A DNA stretch of 64,000 nt from Gymnothorax reevesii. Lineage: Eukaryota > Chordata > Actinopteri > Anguilliformes > Muraenidae. Positions within the stretch are counted from its first letter, which is position 1; each line of letters opens with the position of its first letter. The stretch is taken from the NCBI GenBank assembly GCA_029721435.1, contig CM056577.1:31154719-31218718 (forward strand), in the 5' to 3' direction. Below are positions 12,069 to 23,755 of the stretch, in pieces. The notes beneath the pieces were generated by a model. The model was not told the origin of the DNA and did not search any database. It saw only the letters and a program-made list of their open reading frames with translations. The translations under genes were made by a program, and so were the position numbers.

Positions 12069-12403
12069 AGCTGGATTTATGGTTCTGCGTCGAACCGACG
12101 CTGTCACTACGCAGAGCCTCTGCGGCAGCGTGAATCCCCACCGCCTGCCGTGCACCTCGAAAATTTTCTAACAGCGTGTCCTAGCGACGCAGACCGCAAG
12201 GGCACCGATTGGTCAACTCTACTGGAGTCGCACGTCATTTCACGACAGGTCCTTCAGAAACCTGACGGTCTGTCGGTGAATTGTGAATTCGCGGCACAGC
12301 GCGACGCAAACGACTTCAATGCAGAACTTTGAAAGGCCCATGACGCCATCAAGGCGACGGCGTGCCCATTGCGTGGAATCGACGCAGAACCATAAATCCA
12401 GCT
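12069..12403. mobile_element. non-autonomous inverted-repeat element, possibly Harbinger-type
   Basis: A 25-bp segment starting AGCTGGATTTATGGTTCTGC at 12069-12093 recurs as its exact reverse complement at 12379-12403. The interior is GC- and CpG-rich and encodes no recognised protein; the reading frame crossing it is incidental. The ends resemble small non-autonomous elements common in fish, which I remember as PIF/Harbinger-like. A clean target duplication is not visible, so the superfamily is uncertain. Confidence 0.7.
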
Positions 12404-13308
12404 CAAGGAATGAAAAGTGCATTGCAAATAAAATTTATTAGAATTACCTTCGCCAAGGAGGCTATGTTTTTGCTTCTATTTGCTTGTTTATTTATTTGTC
12501 TGTCTGACCATTAGGAGGATATCTCAAAAATGGCTGCATAGATTTTAACCAAACTTTGCGGGATGTTAAGAGTAGCCCAAGAGGAACAAGTGATTAAATT
12601 TTGGCATATCTAGGCCAAAGTACAGCTGAGATAGATATAGGCCAAAGTTCAAATCCATCTATGCTGCTGGAGGTATGAGCTCTCATGAGTCCAGTTCTAG
12701 TTATTATTATTGTCATGATTATCACTTGAGAGTTAGCACCTGGGAAGGTTAGGCCCAGGCTGAGCGCTGTTTTAAACATACAGTTTAAACAAACCACAAT
12801 TTGACAACAGAAATTCAGTCCTCTGATCTGGGGAGGTGGGTGGACAGTTGGAAGGGAGCCCCACTATTCCTCACCATGAGATAAGAGAGCACATTTCTCT
12901 CAGCACACAAGCACTTTTAAACGCTCCGGATTCCCAGTCCCACTTCCGTCCATGACCCGGGTCCTGCCTCTCGAGATCGTGGGATACGAGGAAGTCCTTA
13001 CGGGCCGCGGCCTCTTCTCCAGGGAACCAGACCCAGTTTCCCAAGAACGACGCCTGAGAAACCAGGCCGTGAGATTCCTGAGCTGGATTAAACTGTCACA
13101 TTAACCTTCAGAGCCTGAAATAAAAGACTCTAAACTCCCCTTGTAACACAGGACAGGCTGACCTGGGAAATATTAGCCAGCTGTAAATTATTGTCGGTTT
13201 GACAGGTGAAGTTTCTTAACCCAACTGCCAAACCTTGAAAGTGGGCTCCCCCCATCAGCAGTATCTTTCTCTTATTCAGTAAAAAAAAGGGAAGACAACT
13301 AGGGATGT
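12404..13308. other. anonymous non-coding DNA
   Basis: No gene was seen. Around 13073-13093 a short phrase (GAGATTCCTGAGCTGGATTA) resembles the left flank and end of the preceding element, possibly a solo fragment. Confidence 0.35.
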
Positions 13309-14103
13309 AAGTGGGTCATTCCATACTAAACTGTACAAATGTGTTATAACGGTGATGAAAATTCAAATACACCTTTTTCAAAGTTTTTCATTGCAGTGGT
13401 GAAACCCCATCCATGGGAATCACAAATAAGCAAGCAAGAAGATAAACCGACTGATCACTTCACTTCACTGACCCCATAATGAACTAAGGTGCCAGGCGTT
13501 GCGGGTGTAACGAAGACACAAAACAGATATTGAATTCCTGAAAATCCGATACATTTCAAAGTCAATTATTTTGTATGATAAATGGCCTCAGTCAATCAGT
13601 AACATTTATGGACAAATACGGCCAGTCAATGTTTTTCATGTCTATTGTCCTCAATGTTTGTATTCCATTCACCTGGTTTCAGTGCAAAGCATTGTTAACA
13701 TTCTGTGACTGGTTACCTGTTGCTCTAAATCACCAAAGCAATATATTATTTTATTCACAAGAAAGCATTTCAAAGCATAAGTATGAAATAATAAATCAGG
13801 TGGCAAAGTAGGGTCATTTTCTCATAGACTTCAGCAACAATGAACTTCTTTCTGCAACAACCGATGTCGCCATCTGCTGGCCATTAAATATAATGCAATT
13901 TTTTGAGATTACTGCATCGGCCTCACTTTTTAGATCCGGGTGCTGCGTTCATCTTTTTATATAGTCTACGCGAAGGACGCGATCTACGCGTGCTTCTTAA
14001 TGATGTATGGACGTAACACGATAATTTTATTTTTTCAATCATTATTTTTAAAAGCATGGTATTTATGATTGTCTGACACCTTGTGAAATTTTGATGCAGG
14101 GAG

Positions 14104-15005
14104 TAGGGGACAGTGGGGCGGGTTGGGCAACTTTTTTCATTACGCTCATTCATTTTATGACTATGCATATATACATATATTTAACACTATGCATATTTAC
14201 ATACATCTCTTCGCTACAAATAGACTCCCAGTCCTTTCCAATTTCATAGTTTTACTGACAGTGGCAGGTGTGCAAATGTCCCAACGTGCCCCGTGGGAGG
14301 GGCGCGTTGGGCCGGTGTTGTATATTACCTTAAAAAGAATAGAAAATAACCATACATTTTCACAAAAACATGTTGTGTGCCTGCCGCCTGTAAGGCCCTC
14401 CTCCTACTTGCGTAACGTGCCAGAGAGGTCTTACTGATGGCATAAGATTTTGCCAACCCACGAACTCTCTTGACATCCCTGGCTGCTCTTTCTAGGATCT
14501 CCCTAGATACTCCTCGCTCTCTGGTGCGCCCTCTATTCTTTCGCATGCTGTCAATAAAGATAAAGAAAATTGCTATTCCTTCATTCATTGAAGGTCGGGG
14601 GTCGTGTTGGGACACAGTGTGCCAAAGCGCCCCGCCTACAGCAGACTGTACATTTGGCTAGCTGTCACTCACTGCTAGTTAGCATGAAACATTAAAACTA
14701 TTCTATCTTGTAGCCATTATACTAGTTATTAAAACGGTGTATGTTAGGATTTTATGACATGTATATAAAAGGCGGACATTGAAAAACACTTCCGGCGAAA
14801 ATATTTACTTACGTGGTTTAAAAAAGCGACATTCGCCAATAAAATTCACAGACGTTTTTGAACCTCCCCACCCAATCTTCTGGGTTTGGCTGAAATCACG
14901 TTGAGGGCGTGTTCACAAAAATACGTCTGTGTTGCGACAGTGGATCACCTCGAAATCGTCGTGTCTCAACGCACCCCGTAGCCCAACCCGCCCCGCTCTC
15001 CCTTA
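14104..15005. mobile_element. pogo-like non-autonomous element nested in the larger one
   Basis: The left end reads TA then GGGGACAGTGGGGCGGGTTG. The right end, reverse-complemented, reads TA then AGGGAGAGCGGGGCGGGTTG. TA lies at both outer edges (14104-14105, 15004-15005), as for Tc1/mariner/pogo insertion. A pogo-type helix-turn-helix fragment lies inside on the minus strand. Related GCGCCCC/AACGYGCCCC motifs recur near both ends and internally. Length of about 0.9 kb and lack of a DDE domain mark it as a deletion derivative. Confidence 0.78.
14325..14546 (-). pseudogene. psq-type helix-turn-helix fragment of a pogo-like transposase
   Basis: From the Met at 14546 the protein begins MRKNRGRTRERGVSREILER and continues AARDVKRVRGLAKSYAISKTS. 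The basic start, the Glu-rich first helix and the G-LAKSYAISKTSLARY recognition region match the N-terminal pipsqueak-type DNA-binding domain of pogo/Tigger/Jerky-like transposases. Only this domain remains; the catalytic DDE region is absent and the frame ends after about 70 residues. It could be a relic that binds element ends, but that is inference. Confidence 0.65.
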
Positions 15006-15465
15006 CCTTAGTTTGCTGCGGTCATCTTTACGCTACATGCATACATTATGCAAATTAACCCACAAGTCTGGACGTAACATGTGAGGACGCAAATGGTTAC
15101 GCCCACGACGGTCATTTCAAATTGCATTTCTGATCAGACGAGTCCGGCTAATGCAGACGATTCAAACCGTTATTATGGGTATTTCTCTGCAATATTTCAT
15201 TTTACTTTGTTTCAAAGTATCAACAGACATGTCATGAGGATGTCATGAAGTTGGCTGCCAAATTTAGGCCTTGGCTGACATCAGGACACCACTTTTTCTA
15301 CTGTATTGTTGGACCGATGACTCTGTTTTTCTCTGATGTATATCTTCAATCCGGGAGTGAATAAATATGAACAATGCAAATCATTTAATTCTCTTTGAAA
15401 ACATTTTATTGATCATTCTTATGCAACACAGCAAATTGTACAGTTTAGTATGGAATGACCCAAGT

Positions 15466-17085
15466 CTAATCACTGAGTACAAGTCTTCTTCTTTGGTAAC
15501 TGCAGCGTAAAGACGGTGGTGGGAGGATGAAACATGGGGCGAAACGGATGAAATGTGGGGGCATCTACAAGATGCCTATTGTGTCATGGTTATCGAAATA
15601 AAATCACACTGGAGCCATTTGTGTCTTCAATTCACCAACACTGTCCCCGATACTACTCTCACTGTGTATCTGGTGTGACATCTGTCCTGTCGCAGGAAAC
15701 ACTTCCTCTCAAGTCGGCAAAATCTGTTCAGGCACGCCCACAAACAGACCCAACATATGAAAAAAAAGTAAAACTAACAAAAGTGACACAATCCCGGTAA
15801 CCGATGTGTGAAAATCGCAGCAGGAACAAAATACTCACTGGCAAGCGGAGAATTTCGGATGGTGACGCCCGGCGGGCCGAGCGTTGGCTGGCAGGAGTAC
15901 AAGACAAGTGTGAAAGAGAAGAGAGGTGTGAACGACCCCTGCCAACATCCCTCCAAAACAACAAAATCCCATCTGCCCCCGAAAACCAACTGCCAACTGA
16001 CACCTCCGTGTCGCTGTCCGCCTGACAAACACAAGAGCGTCGTCAAATGATAAACCCTCAAGTGATGGGTGGGCGCTCGACGGCCTCATGAAAGGGGGCG
16101 TCTGAAAAGTGTTCCGACAGACGTTTCTCCAAGCGCCCGATTTACGGCTCGTCGCCGCCCTCTTTTCGCCCCTCGGCTGTTTCTGTTGTGGTTCACAGCG
16201 GTCCGCTACACAAATAAAGGAGGAGGAGGAGGCTGACCAGGTTAAACCCAGAGCTTTTGAAGTGGAATCACAAAAGACAATCAACAGTGTCTCTCTTGAA
16301 CTTTAAGAGATGACACGTCTCTCGGTTTGCGCACAGATCAGATTATCTTTACAAAAAAAATTCATCCTTACCCAAATGGCGAATCACGAAAGAAGCCAAA
16401 TCTTTCACTTCCTCGATTAGTGATGGGAATGTCGTCTCACTTTTTATGTACTGTAGCGGAGGAAATGATGCACACTTTTATTTGTGCTAACTCACATACA
16501 CGCACGCAACCATACGTACACAAGAACACACTTCCACACGCAAATACACACAACTCTACAAATTTAAAAAGGTGCTGTTTCACCAGACCCTTTCATACTT
16601 CACTATAATGCAATCATACCGGTGATGGAAGATAATTTCTCATTATTGTTAAAGCATTAGAGCATTATTTTGCTCCTTATACTAATGTGTACGCAATACA
16701 GAAATACTCTGAAAGTGAGCAGAAATCAGAACCCATCTGAAGCAGACATCTGAGAACGTTTATAGAGAGAGGCTGGCCTGTGTTGCATCCCATTTGAGCA
16801 TTTAGTGAGGAGTCAAGTGCTCAGGGTAAGTTTAACAAGATCACAAGGTCATCCTGACACAAATTAAGGGCTCGATTTCCAGTCTCAAGCTGGGCAGTTC
16901 CTCTCTCCATAAAACCGATGTTTTTGAGTTAGTCTGACTTGAGAACGTTCAGCAGAAGACATAAAGTGAACTTGATTTAACGTAGTAATTCTAACCGCCG
17001 CAATCGAGTCTTCGTCCTGTTTACAAACATCCCAGGCTATACTTAAATAATTCAGTGCTTAGCCCTGATTTAAAGGTTCCGTACA
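15466..17085. other. anonymous non-coding DNA with a GC-richer patch
   Basis: No gene was recognised. Positions 15830-16260 are richer in CpG, and overlapping reading frames there show no known domain. A short CA-like patch lies at 16494-16556. Confidence 0.4.
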
Positions 17086-17089
17086 TGCT

Positions 17090-17414
17090 CAAACGCGTGC
17101 CTGCGGGCGTGTGTGTAATCGTACAAGCGTTTAGCATACGTGTGTGCTTGTGTATGTGTGTGTGAGTGTTCGCATGGTTACATATCTGTGTGTGTATGAG
17201 GGGGTGTAAAATGTATGTCTGTGAATGTGTCAGTACACACGGAAGCATTCGTATGTAAGGGTGTCAGTGCAGTTTTTTGAGCGTGGGAATGTGTGCATGT
17301 ATACAGTAGGTGTGAGTACGTGGAAGCCTGTATCGGTGTAAGCGGCTTGTGCATACGTCTGTATATAAATCACACACACGCGCGCACAATCAAGCAGGCA
17401 CACATACATGCACG

Positions 17415-17445
<31 letters not shown>

Positions 17446-18300
17446 GTGTCCGCTCTCTGACCTGATACGTGATGGTCTAATGGCTTTGACTCAGCACACA
17501 CTGCACAACAGTGGATATGGGGGGGGGGAGAGAAGGAGAGATAGATAGCAGTTTCTAGCATTTCATTCAATGAGAGGAGAAGAAGAAGAGCAGGCAAGGA
17601 GGACAGAGAGAGAGGGGTGGGGTGGGGTTGTGTGGTGGCGGTAAGAACACTTTCCACATTATGAACCAGCGGAGATGTGTATCATTTTCTCCAGATGGCA
17701 GGCCCTCGCCTATTCCTTTACATAGGGGGCCTCTGTAGCAATCAAGCCCTCCCCAGGGACGGTGTCTCTCCAGGAGTGTGGGGGGGGGGGGGGGGCAGGA
17801 GGGGGCCGTCTAACACCCCCCCTCCGGCCCGAACCATCGTACCCCCCCACTGAGGAGCAGTTGTAAAAAGAGTCAGGTGGGTTACACACTGTAGAACACA
17901 TTAGTGTAAGAGGGGTGGAGACCTACAATAAAGTCCCGCCCCCGGTCTATTCCCATGGCGGCCGCAGCTACGGAAACCCAGCGATCAATGACATGTCTCG
18001 GCTGCGTTCTCTTGGCCCCGCCCTGAGCCCAGTATCTGAAGAGTGACTGCTGTGCGTGAGCGTGTCACCCGAAGCATGGGATTCTGTTACATGGCAGGTG
18101 TGGGAGTGTGTGCATGTGTGTGTGTGTGTGCGAATGTGACAGTAAGTGTGTGTGTGTATGTGCGCATTTGTTTGAGATGTGCATCTCATCGTGTGTGTGT
18201 GTGTGTGTGTGTGCGTGTGTGTGTGTCACTGTGAATTTGTGCCACTGCATATGCCTCTGACTTTGCCGGCTCCAGTGTGTGTGTGTGTATGTATGTGTAG
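17090..18300. repeat. TG/CA-rich and G-rich simple-sequence region
   Basis: Several tracts lie close together: TG-rich 17100-17230, CA/CG alternating 17369-17448, purine-rich 17519-17640 with a G run, a 16-base G run at 17780-17795, and TG-rich 18095-18300 including a pure TG run at 18192-18228. Reading frames through these are repeat artefacts. Confidence 0.9.
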
Positions 18301-18311
18301 GGCATCTGTGT

Positions 18312-19071
18312 CAGTAGCGGCTCTAGACCCGGGAATGGCGGGGCGCAGACATGTCCCTTTATGACAATTAGTCCTGGGTAGTTCGCTATCATTTTCCTTT
18401 ACTGACGCGTTTTCCAATTATCGTACTTGGCAACTTAAGACACGGTCTCTCCATATGCGATGAAACAGCGATGAAATCATGGGCGAAATTCAGCTCAGTG
18501 GCGGAACCTGAACTGAGAATTGTGACAAAACATCCGTTTAAAACGGTTCGTTAGTCCTGACCTGTTCTCAGTCATTTTCATGAGTAACCGAAGGTTCGCT
18601 CCGAGAGCACTGCACAGTTAACAGCTGCTGCTTGTTCTCCCCGATAAGAAGACAATCATTCATCTGGACGCTAATTTGCTGTATTTAAATCAACGTTAGT
18701 CAAACTTGCATACCTGTCGCCTCTCATGCAAACAGCTTGAGCAGCACGCTGCCTATTTAATTGCCAAGTGCCACTTTTTTTTATCAACCCACACAATACC
18801 AAGAGTGAGAGGCGATATTTCACTGGAACACGGACCTGATCAATCAACGCGTAGCACTGGCCTATTAATAAGTAAAAAAATTTTCTGTACTGAATTTCGC
18901 CCATGATTTCGTCGCTGTTCGATCACATATGGAGAGACCGTGTCTTTAGTTGCCAAGTACGATAATTGGAAAACTCGTCAGTAAAGGAAAATGATTGCGA
19001 ACAACCCAGGACTAATTGTCATAAAGGGACCTGCCTGCGCCCCGCCATCCCCGGGTCTACAGCCGCTACTG
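18312..19071. mobile_element. hAT-like non-autonomous element with 8-bp target duplication
   Basis: Left arm 18312-18493 and right arm 18890-19071 are inverted copies, 182 bp each without length change and roughly nine-tenths identical by eye. The ends begin CAGTAGCGGC. ATCTGTGT occurs just outside both ends (18304-18311 and 19072-19079), an 8-bp target duplication. Eight-bp duplications with CAG ends fit the hAT superfamily. The 396-bp centre encodes no transposase. It inserted into the surrounding TG-rich DNA. Confidence 0.88.
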
Positions 19072-19445
19072 ATCTGTGTGTGTATTTTATGTTTGTGAGG
19101 GTGGGTGTGGCTTGTTGTCTTTGTGTGTACATGTGAGGTGTACGTGTGTGTATTTGTGCACGAATGAGGGGTTTATGTGTGGGTTTGTGCATCTGTGCGA
19201 GTCATATGCGGTGATTGCAAATGTGTGAGGCGTATAAGTGTGTATAACTGCACAAGTGAGGCCAAGTCCTGCATTTGTGCCTGCGTGTGAAATGCATGCG
19301 TACACGTTTCTGTGTGCAAGCAAGGTGGATGCACGTTTGTGCGCATGTGCAGGGGGAATTTGTGTGTTTGTGTGTACGAGTGAGGTGAATGTGAGCGTTA
19401 AAGCGCATATGAGAGGTAAATGTGAGCGGGTGTGATAATATGCGT
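19072..19445. repeat. TG-rich degenerate tract
   Basis: Interspersed TGTG, GTGAGG and GTGTACG units continue the TG-rich region interrupted by the hAT-like element. Confidence 0.85.
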
Positions 19446-19565
19446 GTGAGGTGTACATGCGTGAGCGCTACAGACTGGCAGCAGCGAGACGCGTGTCACT
19501 CAAAGGTCACAGAAAGGTCAGCGCGGCCGGCAGCACGACTTGAGCAGATCCTCCCTGACAGGCCC

Positions 19566-19772
19566 TGGTGTCTGGAGGGGGGGGGGGTGAGTCTTGGCCA
19601 AAGACCCTCAACACATCAGGACAGAGCTCTCCTGACAGCCCCCAACATACAGGGGTCAAACCAGGGGACGTCCAGAGGACGGAGGGCGGGGGAGGGGGGG
19701 AGAGAGAGGGTGGGGAGGGTGGGGGAGGGGGGAAGGAGAGAGAGTGCGGAGGGTGGGGGGGTGGGGGAGAAT
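19566..19772 (+). repeat. G-rich purine tract
   Basis: The + strand is made mostly of G and A with many runs of three or more G, such as GGGGGGGGG at 19576 and repeated GGAGGGTGGGGG units. Guanine-quadruplex formation is plausible. A short CA run follows at 19903-19923. Confidence 0.85.
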
Positions 19773-20308
19773 GGTGTTAACAGCCTTCCCAACACTTGTT
19801 TACAACCTGCTTCCTGCTAATATCTTTCAAAGGAGATGAGAGAGACTGTGAGGGTCCCATAATATATGCCGCCTGTGACTGATACGCGCTCACAATCGCA
19901 CAAACACACACACACACACACACAGCAAGAGTTGCATCTGAAGAACCTGGCCTCCAGAACGGAGGACGGCTCAATAAAAGACTTTCGCACAACATAACAG
20001 CTGAAGCGGAACATCATAAAAATCACGCTCTTCCCGCTGCCGCCTTCTCCTGTCTGAGCAAAACAATAACTTTATACATTCCTCAAAGTAAACGAGCAAA
20101 CAAGAGCAATCCTAGATCGCAAACCTTCGCCAAGGCTAAACAATCACTCATTTGTCAACTCCCCTGCGAAACATTCTCTGTATTTTTGGTTCTTTTCATG
20201 TAAAAGGAACCATAATCTACTAATTCTCCCCTGAATCTACATCACCTCAGCAGTAATTCAGTGCTGGATGGAGGAAACACAATGTTATACCAATCCTAAT
20301 GAAATAAA

Positions 20309-20667
20309 CCCTTAGAGTGCTGAAATATCTCTGAAAGAATACTAAATTTCATTATTTTCAGTGGCTAACACCTATCGTGTGGTGACTTAACTTCATAAAT
20401 AATTCTGTAATTGATTTCCAAATGTCTTGCTTCACTGGAATAATTTTCAAGAGTCTCTGTCACACAAATACAGTGTTAGAAACCCTAAATAGGCACATGC
20501 ATAACAGAAAAAAAAATTGGCATCATTTGTATTCTGCACAAAGGGGTTAAAAGAACTCCCCCGGAGTAGCCCTTTTACACGAGCTGCCACATGATAGGTT
20601 TTCAACAGCTTTGATTTTGATACCTTACATCATTGAGCAACAATAGTTGTATTCAGCGCTCCAAGGC
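20309..20667. mobile_element. TTAA-type miniature element, copy 1
   Basis: The left end reads CCCTTAGAGTGCTG after TAAA; the right end reads AGCGCTCCAAGGC followed by TTAA (20668-20671). Ends, interior phrase CATGATAGGTTTTCAACAGC and size link it to copy 2 at 20827-21041. TTAA duplication with CCC ends is the piggyBac pattern. No protein is encoded. Confidence 0.68.
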
Positions 20668-20826
20668 TTAAGCACCAATGTCAGCTCTTTGTTCCAGTCC
20701 GAATTACAGAGATCTAGCATCACTATACCAAGGGCCAACACTCCCCCGAAATGATGCTCAGTGAAAGATGATTTGACTTATCATAATGACGATTGTCACA
20801 CTTACATCACATCCTGATTCTTTTAA

Positions 20827-21041
20827 CCCTTAGAGTGCTAAATGCAGCTACTGTCGCTGGATGATGTAAGATATCAAAATCAAAGCTGTTGAAAACCTAC
20901 TATGTGGCAACTTGTTAAAAAGAGCTCCTGCAGGGGAGCTCTTTTTAACAAGTTGCCACATGATAGGTTTTCAACAGCAAAGCACAGCACATGATCATTT
21001 GTATTTATAATTTTTTTCATTTTTTCCCAGCGCTCTAAGGG
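20827..21041. mobile_element. TTAA-type miniature element, copy 2
   Basis: The element runs from CCCTTAGAGTGCT to AGCGCTCTAAGGG and is flanked by TTAA on both sides (20823-20826 and 21042-21045). The terminal repeats are about 14 bp. The interior is a large hairpin. The ends and duplication fit a piggyBac-like miniature element of about 215 bp. Confidence 0.78.
20885..20978. repeat. long hairpin inside the TTAA element
   Basis: Arms of 44 bp start GCTGTTGAAAACCTA and meet at GAGCTCC-TGCAGG-GGAGCTC. Only two mismatches are visible (CTA/TCA). The inner 26 bp on each side are perfectly paired around a 6-bp loop. Confidence 0.92.
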
Positions 21042-21049
21042 TTAAATAA

Positions 21050-22130
21050 GCATTAGACAAAGCACAGAGATCGGCTAAGTGCTAGCTGCAATTTCATTAA
21101 CTCAGAATCGACTCATCGTGGTCATATGATAAGCGTATAAAAGTGCCTGTGGGTTCTATTTGCCAAACACATTCTCCTCAACACACACGGCCTCCCACTA
21201 TTCAAAGGACCAGGGCAATCATTTTTATTACCCAGTCATAACTAATGCATTACCCTTATCCAAGATATCTTATACAGCCTGAATCAGACGTTATCCAATT
21301 TACACATCACTCGTGCCCAACGCATGACTGTTACCAATGTAACAGAAGCCAAGTACCGTGTTGAAAGGTGATGAGACACCTGTTAAGCTCAGTTTTCTTA
21401 CAGCTACACTGTAAATGAATGATTGAGCCCCATATAATAATTCAACAAGTTTTCATTGATCAATTTACACTGTCTTGCCAAAAATTAGCAGATTTGAGTT
21501 TGACTTCACAACTTACTGGGATAACAGAAGCCACAATCAGTTATTATTGCAGTGTTCTCTCAGGAGCTCTCAAAACAGCAGAGGAGAAAAAGAACTTAAC
21601 AAATGTGCAGGAAATGACATCACAATGAGCAAGTCCACAGGAAGCAACTCCATAAGAATTAGTGCTGTTACTCATGTTTTATTTATAATGCGAACCGCAC
21701 TTAGTAAATAAATCACCCCACACAAAACACCACCTGCTGGGGCAGCAGTAATGACCATCAGTCACACGACTCCCCCCCACCCCCACCGCACGTGCACACG
21801 GATGGGCATCCGGTCCAGGAACATCCTCAAAGGGAATTGCATCACTTCCTGTCAGTCCCCGAGGATTCAATTAGCACGCTTCCTCAGGCCTGGTAGCACA
21901 TTTCCAGCACAGGCCCGCCCTTGCGAGGGAGATATCTACCTCTGAACTACATCAGATGTCAAACAAATCCACTTCCGGCCCAGTGGATGAGGACTGTGAG
22001 TGTGTTAAGTTTTGAAACTCGGCAGGACGTTCTCATACTGCCTTGCCAAGCCATTGTTAAAGTGAAATTGTATGTAGACATAATGATTTTTTTTCCTATC
22101 ATCAAACAGTATGAAGTTTCTCGTTTAGAC
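21050..22130. other. anonymous non-coding DNA
   Basis: No gene or element boundary was recognised. A C-rich phrase lies at 21771-21787. Confidence 0.45.
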
Positions 22131-23214
22131 CCATTAAAGGGACAGTTCACCCCAAATTCAAGATACATATTTTTCCACTTATCTGAAGTGCAATTGTAGC
22201 CAAGTTTTGCAGATATTGGCCGTAGCGATGTCTGCCTCCTCAGAAACATAACTAAAATATTGCACTCGTCCTGTAGTGCGCAAAACGCCAAAAAAATACA
22301 TTTTAAAAGTTTGAAAGTAACGTCTCTCTAGAAATCACGACCAGGAGACTGATGATGATCTAAAGGCCATGTTGTGAACAATTTAACTCAAGAATAATTT
22401 TCTTTCGAGCAAACTTCCCACCAAACCATTTTCTTTCCACTAAATGAGACTTGCAGTTTGGTTTAACTCAAAAAGAAAAACCCTTCAAAATCCTCCAAGC
22501 AGTGGGATGCAGATTATGTTTTTTGGGGAAACTTTTATTCGGTTTTGCCTGTGATTACCGTAGAAATCTTCTGCTTTTTTTTTAACTGTTCTCTTTAATT
22601 CTCCTTCAAAATAACCAAGACATAATTGAGATCAGGGGCATACAATTATGAGATCTCCTCTGTTTATCCCACTTCTCAAGTATTGCTCAAATGGTTATCT
22701 CAAATCAACTTCCTCTGTTTCAGTGATGTCTCGTCTCTTTTTCGCTTAGGGCCCGTTCACACATAGACGCCGCTTCTACTACGATCAAAGCGTGGCCGAA
22801 AGCGCGGCCGATCGCAGGAGAAACGTAGTGGAGTCTTCATAAGCGCAGTATGATCGCGGTAGGGTCTTCATGATCGGGAAGCTCTACGCTCTCGCCACGC
22901 TTATTTTGAACATGCTCAAAACAAGCGTAGCGGGATCGTGACCAACAAGAATCGTCGTAAAAAGAGCGTAGTAGAAGCGCCGTAATCGTACAAGCAGCGT
23001 GGAAGCATCGTGGAGAGATCTTCACCATCGTATTAAAAGTGCAGTAAAAGCGTAGTACAGTCGGGGAACATATCGAGTACGCTCCTACAACACTCCCACT
23101 ACGTTGTTACTACGTTCCCACTACGATCTCTCTACATTCCTGACGATCCTACGAAGACCTACCATGACCTTACACCGATCATACCACGATCAGGCAGCAG
23201 TTTGTACATGTACA

Positions 23215-23530
23215 TGTACTTCGTTACAGTATTTAAGCAGATTTTTTTTTTAACTGGGACTTTTACTCTCCTACATTTAAAAGATAAGAATAAGTTACTT
23301 TCACTTCGTTACTTTGACACTGGCAACTTAGTTACTCCTTTCAAACTAGAATATTAATTTAATTCATCATTCACGGATTATCTGGATTTGGCGTGTTCGA
23401 GAAGAACAACGGTGTCTCTTTGAGCAGATGTGTCCGCCAGTGGACGTGGAGCTGCAAATTTATACACGCAATTACAACATTCTATCACTAGATGGCACAT
23501 CAGGATCAGTTATTGAATATTACAACTGCC
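23215..23530. repeat. dispersed repeat, copy 1 (possibly hAT-derived)
   Basis: Phrases such as TACTTTCACTTCGTTAC, TTATCTGGATTTGGCG and GTTCGAGAAGAACAACGG recur in the same order at 30486-30800, and the final part (ATCAGTTATTGAATATT) recurs at 26570-26645. The paired CTTCGTTAC and TACATTTAAAAGATAA phrases resemble ends of fish non-autonomous hAT elements. Family assignment is tentative. Confidence 0.6.
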
Positions 23531-23716
23531 ACTAAACTCAAAGAAGTGATTTCATTCCCCCCGATACTTTTTAATTTCAGTGGGACTCCTCAGTATAATG
23601 AAGGCTAAATTAAATAATTCTTTTGTGTATTTGTACAGTTTTGTCTGTCACAAACAAGAGATGTTGCGGCACTGCCTCTGACACCGGATCGGATCAGGGT
23701 TTGTTTTCAGCCAAAA

Positions 23717-23755
23717 TATGTGTGTGTGTGTGTGTGTGTGTATAAATATATACAT
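23717..23755. repeat. TG microsatellite followed by TA-rich run
   Basis: About ten TG units pass into TATAAATATATACATA within the nested element. Confidence 0.9.

Larger units (their letters stand above)
13313..15461. mobile_element. DNA element with 26-bp inverted ends and possible AAGT duplication
   Basis: Positions 13313-13338 begin GGGTCATTCCATACTAAACT, and the segment is exactly reverse-complemented at 15436-15461. AAGT occurs immediately outside both ends (13309-13312 and 15462-15465), suggesting a 4-bp target duplication. No transposase is recognised inside, so it is non-autonomous. A separate 0.9-kb element is nested within it. The superfamily is not established; a 4-bp duplication would fit Sola- or Chapaev-like elements, but the ends alone do not decide. 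Confidence 0.75.

Noticed and set aside
11784..12332. 182-aa + strand frame
   Set aside because: Half of it is the inverted-repeat element at 12069-12403 and the rest has no similarity I recognise.
15835..16284. 149-aa minus-strand frame
   Set aside because: It overlaps several equally long frames on both strands and shows no recognisable motif.
20860..21000. Hairpin as a bacterial-type terminator or a CRISPR-like unit
   Set aside because: The context is a vertebrate TTAA miniature element; only one hairpin is present and no spacer array exists.
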